From the NCBI GenBank assembly GCA_964652155.1, contig CAZZBK010000060.1:1-33300 (forward strand): a stretch of DNA of 33,300 bases. The letters run 5' to 3'. The position numbers were made by a program, and so were the translations under genes. Numbering within the stretch: position 1 is the first letter of the stretch; each line of letters begins with the position of its first letter. Shown one piece after another: positions 26,127 to 33,300 of this stretch. The notes beneath the pieces are model-generated. The model did not search any database. It had not been told where the DNA came from and worked only from the letters and a program-made list of their open reading frames with translations. The stretch comes from CAZZBK01 sp964652155. GTDB lineage: Bacteria; Planctomycetota; Planctomycetia; Pirellulales; PNKZ01.

Positions 26127-26235
26127 GCCGCAAAGAACGCAAAGCGGCGCAAAAAAGATCAAAACCAATCGACTCCACGCCCAGCGATCTGATTATTTTT
26201 CAACTTTCTTTGTGCCGCTTTGCGTTCTTTGCGGC
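26127..26235. repeat. Long inverted repeat with AAAGAACGCAAAG arms
   Basis: Perfect 22-base arms at 26127-26148 and 26214-26235 are 65 bases apart; pairing continues with few mismatches for about ten more bases on the inner side. Part of the right arm recurs at 20478-20494. It resembles an intergenic repeat unit rather than a terminator of the GspF-type gene, since the loop is long and A/T-rich. Confidence 0.7.
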
Positions 26236-26296
26236 AACACCATGCGTTTCAATCTCAGCGCTGCCCCGCGACGAATAGAAGAGCCGCGCGCGGCGC

Positions 26297-26340
26297 AAAA
26301 AAATGGGTGGCTCCACGATCTCGCGGGTCGCGGAGCCACC
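26297..26340 (-). terminator. Second minus-strand intrinsic terminator
   Basis: Arms GGTGGCTCC and GGAGCCACC (26306-26314 and 26332-26340) with a 17-base loop, followed on the minus strand by seven T after two bases (26303-26297). It may end the candidate small RNA or catch read-through from fusA. Confidence 0.65.
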
Positions 26341-26388
26341 TCCCCTTATGCGCGACAAGTTTCAGAGGAATGCAGACCCGTCGCACAC
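26297..26388 (-). ncRNA. Candidate small RNA with own terminator
   Basis: On the minus strand TTGCCT (26423-26418) and TAGGAT (26400-26395) are 17 bases apart, each matching four of six consensus bases. The expected RNA start, about 26388, coincides with the outer edge of an 8-pair stem (26380-26387 with 26349-26356, one U-G pair). The RNA would end at an intrinsic terminator with 9-base arms (26306-26340) and a run of seven U. It lies after the fusA terminator, so it would not simply be the fusA tail. No RNA family is recognised. A backup fusA terminator is the simpler alternative. Confidence 0.35.
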
Positions 26389-26394
26389 ACAATC

Positions 26395-26423
26395 ATCCTA
26401 AAACAGCTTTGTGAGCGAGGCAA
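26395..26423 (-). promoter_or_regulatory. Possible sigma-70 promoter of the candidate small RNA
   Basis: Reading the minus strand: TTGCCT at 26423-26418, 17 bases, TAGGAT at 26400-26395. Spacing is ideal and each hexamer matches four of six consensus bases. It falls between two minus-strand terminators, where no known gene needs a promoter. Confidence 0.35.
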
Positions 26424-26443
26424 ATTATTTGCGTGAGAATGGC

Positions 26444-26479
26444 AAAAAAATAAGCCCTGGAAAAAAACCAGGGCTTATT
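26444..26479 (-). terminator. Intrinsic terminator of fusA
   Basis: Perfect 12-base arms (26449-26460 and 26468-26479) with a seven-base loop, followed on the minus strand by seven T (26450-26444). It begins 33 bases after the fusA stop. This is the clearest terminator in the window. The A/T ends of the stem could also work from the plus strand against GspF-side transcription, though the T-run there is short. Confidence 0.9.
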
Positions 26480-26512
26480 TGAGATGCACGTAAAAGCTGT
26501 CGGTGCAAAGGC

Positions 26513-28609
<2,097 letters not shown>

Positions 28610-29019
28610 GGATTCAGTCTCTAAAATACGACGAAAGAACGATTTCCGCAGCGTTTCAGCCGATGAACAGCCCACCGTGGCACATCAGGAATGTTCCTAC
28701 TCCTGAACCCGCGCACGCTGCAAAACCAAGCCGGCTGAGTGCTCGATTTCAAGCAGCAACGCCCGATACGACCTATCACGGTGGTGCACGTGTCGAGAGG
28801 AACGAAGCCCGGGCGAGCGACGTAGACTTCTTATCGTAACTCATTTCGGCTGTAGGGAAAGGGCAATTCAGTCCGATCTGCGCGTGCACACCGGAAACTC
28901 ACAGCCTGCGGGATGGGCCACCGATCACACGCTCGCCCAAGCGGGTCAATCATCATCATTAAGTCATTATTTGAAAATGACTTATCACCTAAGGGCCAGG
29001 CCACTTCCCGAGCCAGACT
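28610..29019. other. Intergenic region upstream of fusA
   Basis: About 410 bases with no supported gene. One perfect inverted repeat, TAAGTCATT/AATGACTTA (28960-28984, 7-base loop), could be an operator for fusA or the end signal of the TPR gene, although no T-run follows. On the minus strand a TTGACC (28948-28943) lies near it but has no good -10 partner, and a TACGAT occurs near 28835. I cannot fix the fusA promoter. Confidence 0.5.
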
Positions 29020-30315
29020 CTAGGGCTGATTCGTTTTACGCAGTTTACCAATTCCACGAGCTTTATTCAGAGGGTCGGTCTCGGCAGCGCCCGGGATCGC
29101 AGACGTCTTGCCAAGGCCCGGGGTGGCACTGACCACGGCTTTCTCGCGATATGGCTGCTTTTGCTCATACAGAGCCCGTCGGGCTTGCAACTCGGCGCGG
29201 TCACGGTCGGCCCCGTCGGGCAGGGCTTTGAGGGCTTTGTCGAGGGTGGCCAGCGCGGCGTCAAATTGGCCGTCGGTCGCCTGGGCGGCAGCAAGGGTGT
29301 CGAGGTAACGGTAGTCCTCTTCACCATCGAGTTCGATGGCCCGCTGGGCGGTTTGCATCGCCAACTTCGGATCGCGAAACAGCTCATCAGGGCAGGTCGA
29401 CAGTAGCCACGCCGCCGATTGATAGCCGCGGCCGTAGTCGGGAGCGATACGAATGGCTGCCCGCAGATCGTTGGCGGCATCGTTCCAACGATTCAGGTCG
29501 GCATAGGCGTCGGCGCGGAGCACGTAGGCCAGCGCATAGGCGTCGTCGGCGGCAATGGCCCGCGTGTAGTCTTGGATTGCGCGGTTGTAGTCAGAGAGTT
29601 GATAGTAAGCGTAGCCGCGTCCGACGAGCGACGGCGCGTCGTTGGCTTTGAGCTTCAAGGCCTGATCGTAATCGATGATCGCCGGGCGAAACTCCCCCTG
29701 GCTGCTCTTGAGTTCACCACGATTGAAAAACACGTTGGGAAAATTAGGCTTGAGGGTGATGACTTTGTCGAAGTCGGCACCGGCCTCCTTGATCTTGCTT
29801 TGCATGGCATAGCTGACGCCGCGATTATGCAAGGCGCGCCAATTATTGGCGTCGATGCTCACGGCCTTTTGAAAGTCGGCAAAGGCGGTCTCTTCTTGCC
29901 CCGCCTCGCTCCGCAACTCGCCCCGACGATTGTAGGCCCAAGAGGTCAGATTGTTGGCGTAACCTTTTTCGGTATCGGTGGGAGTCCCCTTGGTCCCCTC
30001 TTCGCAGAGCCGGATAACTTCGTTGAGCTGCGCTTCGGTGGCCGCCTCGCGGCTCGCCTCGTAGGCTTTTTTGAGCGAGTCGTTCACGGCCTGGGCGGAG
30101 GCGGATGAGGCAAGGGCGAAGATGAGCACCCAGGCGACGAAAACCCGCGCCCATCGGACGAGGGTGGTGAGGGCAGCGAACCGGGTGAGGGAAGATCGCC
30201 GCGAGTCGAGTGCTCGCCCGACCCTCATCTGGCCTTCGGCCACCTTCTCCCAAAGGGAGAAGGGTTTTCCGCCACGTTGCAAGACCAAATGCAACTCATT
30301 TAACGCTCGCATCAT
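29020..30315 (-). CDS. Exported TPR protein with repeat-derived N-terminus
   Basis: 431 residues. From about residue 110 there are six to seven TPR units (WRALHNRGVSYAMQSK, PNVFFNRGELKSSQG, PSLVGRGYAYYQLSD, YALAYVLRADAYADL), so it probably binds other proteins. A hydrophobic signal segment, VFVAWVLIFALASSASAQ, lies unusually far in, at residues 58-75. The first ~57 residues overlap copy C of the composite repeat (30158-30264), whose translation is the PFSLWEKVAEGQMRVGR stretch. GGGAGAG sits seven bases before the ATG at 30315, which supports that start; the ATG at 30228 inside the repeat is the alternative. It begins 26 bases after fumC and is likely co-transcribed with it. The function is unknown. 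Confidence 0.75.
   Translation of the reverse strand: MMRALNELHLVLQRGGKPFSLWEKVAEGQMRVGRALDSRRSSLTRFAALTTLVRWARVFVAWVLIFALASSASAQAVNDSLKKAYEASREAATEAQLNEVIRLCEEGTKGTPTDTEKGYANNLTSWAYNRRGELRSEAGQEETAFADFQKAVSIDANNWRALHNRGVSYAMQSKIKEAGADFDKVITLKPNFPNVFFNRGELKSSQGEFRPAIIDYDQALKLKANDAPSLVGRGYAYYQLSDYNRAIQDYTRAIAADDAYALAYVLRADAYADLNRWNDAANDLRAAIRIAPDYGRGYQSAAWLLSTCPDELFRDPKLAMQTAQRAIELDGEEDYRYLDTLAAAQATDGQFDAALATLDKALKALPDGADRDRAELQARRALYEQKQPYREKAVVSATPGLGKTSAIPGAAETDPLNKARGIGKLRKTNQP
30158..30264 (+). repeat. Composite palindromic repeat, copy C
   Basis: Parts in plus order: AGGGTGGTGAGGGCAGCGAA with CCGGGTGAGGGA (30161-30191), a spacer, CCCTCATCTGGCCTTCGGCC (30222-30241, with a TGGCC/GGCCA hairpin, loop TTC), and a perfect 9-base-arm hairpin CCTTCTCCC/GGGAGAAGG with loop AAA (30243-30263). 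The same parts in the same order occur in copy D (31879-32063) and, inverted, in copy A (6101-6220). Unlike the others, this copy lies inside an open reading frame. Confidence 0.75.
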
Positions 30316-30341
30316 GTTCTCTCTCCCACTTCAATAGCTTG

Positions 30342-31766
30342 TTAGGCGTGTGGCTCGGTCATGCTCCACGGATCGAGCGCGGCTTTCAACTCGGCCGGGG
30401 GCAAAATGTTTTGCTCAGTACACAACTGCCGGATAGTCTTGCCGGTTTTGAACGCTTCCTTGGCCAGGGCGGCCGCCTTTTCGTAGCCAATGAATGGGTT
30501 GAGGCTGGTGACCATCGACAGGCTCTTTTCCACGCTGGCCTCGCATTGCGGTTCGTTGGCTTCCATTTCCAACGCGCAAAAGTCGACGAAGGCGCGGGTC
30601 GCGCCCGACAACAGCGCAATGCTCTCGAGTGTCGTCTGACCCATGACCGGCATCATGATGTTGAGCTGGAACTGCCCGCCAGCCGCGCCGCTGATGGTGA
30701 TCGTCTGGTCGTTGCCCATCACGCGGGCCGTGACCTGCATCATGCTCTCGCACATCACGGGATTGACCTTGCCGGGCATAATCGAGCTGCCGGGCTGTCG
30801 ATCGGGGAGCATGAGTTCGTAGAATCCGCAACGCGGGCCCGAGCCGAGCCAGCGGATGTTATTGGCCACATTGAACAACGTGCTGGCGATGGTCTTGAGC
30901 TGCGCGTGGCACGCGACCAGCCCGTCGCGTTGGGCGTTGGCCTCGAAATGGTCGACGGCCTCGACAAACGCGATGCCCGTGTCTTGTTCGAGCGCGGCCG
31001 CCACCCGAGAGCCGAACTCAGGATGCGTGTTGATGCCAGTCCCGACGGCCGTCCCTCCCACGGGCAGTTCGAGGACCGCATCAAGGGCCTGCTTGGCGCG
31101 ATCGATCGACAGGGTCAACTGCCGCGCGAAGCCGCCGATCTCTTGACCGAGCCGCAACGGTGTCGCGTCGGCCAAGTGGGTCCGGCCGATCTTGATGATC
31201 TTGTCCCAGGCGGCCGCTTTTTGGGCGAGCACGTCATGAAAGCGTTGCAAGGCGGGGAGCAAGTCACGGGAGATTTGCATGGCCACGGCGACATGAATGG
31301 CCGTGGGGAAAGTATCGTTCGTGCTTTGGCCCATGTTGACATGGTCGTTGGGATGAATCGGCTTGGCGGCCTGGAAACGGTCGCCGCCCATGATCTCGAT
31401 CGCGCGGTTGGAAATCACCTCGTTGGCGTTCATGTTGCTGCTGGTACCCGAGCCGGTCTGGAACACATCGATGGGAAACTCGTTGTCGAATTTTCCATCG
31501 GAGACCTCGCGGCAGGCTTGCAGCATGGCCTTGACCTGCGCGTCGTTGAGCTTATTTTTGCCGCTCTGGGTCAGTTTGCCCAGATCGCGATTGGCGATGC
31601 CGCAGGCGTACTTGACCAGTCCCATGGCATGAATGAGCGGCTTGGGCAGCGGCATGCCAGAGATCGGAAAGTTTTCGACAGCCCGCTGAGTCTGGGCTCC
31701 ATAAAAAGCCTGGGCCGGCACACGAACCTCGCCCATGGAATCTTTTTCGATGCGAAACTCGGCCAT
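30342..31766 (-). CDS. fumC: Fumarate hydratase, class II
   Basis: 474 residues, close to the usual 465. It converts fumarate to L-malate in the citric acid cycle and needs no iron-sulfur cluster. The family signature GSSIMPGKVN is at 326-335 and contains the catalytic serine loop. The active-site His is H197 in GRTHLADATPL, and TGSGTSSNMNANEV (104-117) forms the substrate site. The frame is open 66 codons further upstream, through the repeat region, but the family N-terminus MAEFRIEKDSMG fixes the start at 31766; the ribosome site is weak. Copies C and D of the composite repeat flank it on both sides. An aspartase is the main alternative, but the fumarase reading is preferred. Confidence 0.93.
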   Translation of the reverse strand: MAEFRIEKDSMGEVRVPAQAFYGAQTQRAVENFPISGMPLPKPLIHAMGLVKYACGIANRDLGKLTQSGKNKLNDAQVKAMLQACREVSDGKFDNEFPIDVFQTGSGTSSNMNANEVISNRAIEIMGGDRFQAAKPIHPNDHVNMGQSTNDTFPTAIHVAVAMQISRDLLPALQRFHDVLAQKAAAWDKIIKIGRTHLADATPLRLGQEIGGFARQLTLSIDRAKQALDAVLELPVGGTAVGTGINTHPEFGSRVAAALEQDTGIAFVEAVDHFEANAQRDGLVACHAQLKTIASTLFNVANNIRWLGSGPRCGFYELMLPDRQPGSSIMPGKVNPVMCESMMQVTARVMGNDQTITISGAAGGQFQLNIMMPVMGQTTLESIALLSGATRAFVDFCALEMEANEPQCEASVEKSLSMVTSLNPFIGYEKAAALAKEAFKTGKTIRQLCTEQNILPPAELKAALDPWSMTEPHA

Positions 31767-32174
31767 GACGCACACTCGCAGCAAATCTTGGTGACAGCAG
31801 AAACATACAACGACACGGCCGGTCATCATACCCGCTGCAAAGCCGGTCTTCCAAGGTGGGAGGAGTCGATCCTGGCGTAACCCTCGCCCGTCGGGATAGG
31901 GTGGTGAACGCAGCGAGCCGGGCGAGGGGAGCTCGTAACGCGCTGCCGGCATGACATTGTCCATCGCTGTTGCTACGCGGTATTGAGAGAGAATGACAGG
32001 GCGTGATGCGAGCGCGAACTCCCCTCATCCGGCCTTCGGCCAGCTTCTCCCGATGGGAGCAGGACAGGGATCGAGCCTGTTGCTTGCCTGGGAGCTTGAA
32101 ATACACTGTTGTCTGAGCGGTTCCTGTCATTTAACGCGGCACGACGCGCGTGCCCAACAACAAGGTACTTCAAC
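31767..32174. other. Divergent intergenic region holding repeat copy D
   Basis: About 400 bases between fumC (-) and the M20 gene (+). Most of it is copy D of the composite repeat and its spacer. Both genes must have their promoters here, but I see no strong hexamer pair. Open frames in this stretch are repeat translations and are not supported. Confidence 0.65.
31879..32063 (+). repeat. Composite palindromic repeat, copy D
   Basis: Parts: a 10-base-arm inverted repeat CCCTCGCCCG/CGGGCGAGGG (31881-31890 and 31919-31928) enclosing GGTGGTGAACGCAGCGAGCC, a spacer of about 90 bases, then CCCCTCATCCGGCCTTCGGC and a CTCCC/GGGAG hairpin with loop GAT (32047-32059). It has the same orientation and order as copy C. 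GAACTCCCCTCATCCG is shared with copy A. Confidence 0.75.
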
Positions 32175-33300
32175 ATGAGCGGGTTACGCGCCGTCGTCGG
32201 CTTCTTTGCGAGCGTGGGATTGGCCTCAGTCGTGGCGGCGGCCGAGCCTGCTGCTTGGATCGACGCCGAGCTGCCCAAGGTCGTCGAGTTGTACCAACAT
32301 TTGCACGCCCATCCGGAAGTGTCGTTTGCTGAAAAAGAGACGAGCGCTCGCATCGCCCAGGAGCTTCGCGCGGTGGGCTGCGACGTGACGACGGGGGTCG
32401 GTGGCTTCGGCGTGGTCGGGTTGCTTGTCAATGGCGATGGCCCACGGCTGATGATACGCACCGACCTCGACGCCCTGCCGGTGACCGAGCAGACCGGCTT
32501 GGTCTTTTCCTCGAAACTGAAAACCACGGCCGCCGACGGCAATGAGAGCGGCGTGATGCACGCCTGCGGGCATGATATTCACATGTCGAACATGATCGGC
32601 ACGGCTCGTTACCTGGCGGCGAACAAAGACCGCTGGCGCGGCACGGTGATGTTCATCGGTCAACCGGCCGAGGAGAAAGGGGGCGGCGCGCAGGCCATGC
32701 TCGCCGACGGGCTATTCAAGCGGTTCAAGCAGCCCGACCTGGCGTTGGCCCTGCACTGCGACAGCACACTGCCCACCGGCAAGATCGGTTTTCGCGCCGG
32801 TTACGCGCTGGCCAACGTCGACAGTGTCGACATCACGCTCACGGGCAAGGGGGGGCACGGGGCCTATCCGCACACGACGATCGACCCGATCGTGATGGCC
32901 GCGCATCTGATTCTCGATTTGCAGACGATCGTGAGTCGCGAGATTAAGCCCACCGATCCGGCCGTGGTCACGGTGGGGTCGATTCATGCGGGCACGAAGC
33001 ACAACGTGATCAGCGGCAGTTGCCACTTGCAATTGACCGTGCGGAGCTACAGTCCGCAGGTGCGCAAGCAACTGCAAGCCGCGATTGAACGCAAGGCGAA
33101 GGCCGTGGCCGCCAGTCACAATGCCCCGGAACCGAAGATCGAGTTCTCCGACGGTACCCCGGCGATGTTTAACGACGAGGCGCTGGTGGCCCGCGTGGTG
33201 CCCACATTTCGTCGCGTGCTCGGCGAGGCGAACGTTGAATCGGCCGAGCCGTCGATGGGAGGCGAGGACTTTAGCGAGTACGGACTGGCCGGCGTGCCGA
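32175..33300 (+). CDS. Exported M20-family amidohydrolase, cut by the window end
   Basis: 375 codons are visible and the frame runs off the window. A signal peptide (MSGLRAVVGFFASVGLASVV then AAAEP) indicates export. Family motifs: MHACGHDIHMSN with C131 and H133, GQPAEEKGGGAQAML with E166/E167, LALHCDS with H194, the dimer/lid domain from about residue 203, and GGEDFSEYG near residue 364. This is the hippurate-hydrolase/N-acyl-amino-acid amidohydrolase type, which frees amino acids from N-acyl or amide forms. AAGG lies nine bases before the start. Only the last 50 or so residues, including the final metal-site His, are missing. It is divergent from fumC. Confidence 0.9.
   Translation, partial: MSGLRAVVGFFASVGLASVVAAAEPAAWIDAELPKVVELYQHLHAHPEVSFAEKETSARIAQELRAVGCDVTTGVGGFGVVGLLVNGDGPRLMIRTDLDALPVTEQTGLVFSSKLKTTAADGNESGVMHACGHDIHMSNMIGTARYLAANKDRWRGTVMFIGQPAEEKGGGAQAMLADGLFKRFKQPDLALALHCDSTLPTGKIGFRAGYALANVDSVDITLTGKGGHGAYPHTTIDPIVMAAHLILDLQTIVSREIKPTDPAVVTVGSIHAGTKHNVISGSCHLQLTVRSYSPQVRKQLQAAIERKAKAVAASHNAPEPKIEFSDGTPAMFNDEALVARVVPTFRRVLGEANVESAEPSMGGEDFSEYGLAGVP

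Larger units (their letters stand above)
26078..26512. other. Gene-poor region with long inverted repeat, candidate sRNA and two terminators
   Basis: Between converging GspF-type and fusA genes. It holds a 22-base perfect inverted repeat (26127-26148 with 26214-26235), a strong fusA terminator (26444-26479), a second minus-strand terminator (26297-26340) and, between them, promoter-like hexamers. No protein gene is supported: short open frames here run through the repeats. Confidence 0.7.

Noticed and set aside
26212..26436. Small plus-strand frames downstream of the GspF-type gene
   Set aside because: They run through the inverted repeat and two minus-strand terminators, so coding is unlikely.
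28884..29132. A small plus-strand frame between fusA and the TPR gene
   Set aside because: It overlaps the TPR gene 3' end in antisense, has no ribosome site and no family features.
31552..32130. A minus-strand frame across the fumC upstream region
   Set aside because: It translates repeat copy D, including its hairpins; fumC's family N-terminus begins at 31766.

Overview
The window looks like a piece of a draft planctomycete genome, probably of the order Pirellulales. This rests on family content, not on a marker gene: a BBP7-type outer-membrane barrel, a TPR/O-GlcNAc-transferase-like protein, an EF-G with the 'HIDSGKTT' P-loop of the spd/mitochondrial EFG1 clade, and a PVC-type C-terminal haem domain fused to a sugar dehydrogenase. 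A ThuA protein and an exported Gfo/Idh/MocA protein fit the same picture. The DNA is GC-rich, so almost every gene has long antisense shadow frames. A run of 100 N (20228-20327) is an assembly gap of unknown true length.

Layout. 1-383 holds four small hairpins and no gene. 384-1565 (-) is the BBP7 barrel. 1845-5989 (-) is a three-gene run: creatininase-like protein, alpha/beta hydrolase, TPR-glycosyltransferase. 6244-7892 (-) is a pair of ABC-2 permeases without a local ATPase. 8092-10926 holds glgC and glgA, convergent on a long shared hairpin. 11134-15255 (-) holds a D-threonine aldolase/DSD1-type PLP enzyme, a D-aminoacylase-like amidohydrolase and a thiolase. 15474-24951 (+) is a six-gene run in which every product carries an export signal: YVTN propeller plus di-haem cytochrome, thioredoxin-like lipoprotein, ThuA, M19-like protein, Gfo/Idh/MocA protein, and a sugar dehydrogenase with three haem sites. 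25031-26077 (+) is a lone GspF-type protein. 26513-31766 (-) holds a TPR protein, fumC and fusA, with fusA separated from the other two. 32175 to the end (+) is a truncated M20 amidohydrolase.

Metabolic sense. glgC and glgA make glycogen. The DSD1-type and D-aminoacylase-like genes, 43 bases apart, suggest use of N-acyl-D-amino acids or other D-amino acids, perhaps from peptidoglycan. The exported run suggests oxidation of a sugar or polyol outside the cytoplasm with electrons passed to c-type haems. The substrate cannot be read from the sequence.

The points most worth a second look are: (1) a composite palindromic repeat found at three or four intergenic sites, two copies flanking fumC, one of which appears to have become the N-terminal coding region of the TPR gene; (2) a candidate small RNA of about 92 nt on the minus strand at 26297-26388, with promoter-like hexamers, a 5' stem and an intrinsic terminator; (3) enzyme-like proteins whose textbook metal ligands are replaced (creatininase-like, M19-like, D-aminoacylase-like); and (4) several other families of intergenic hairpins.
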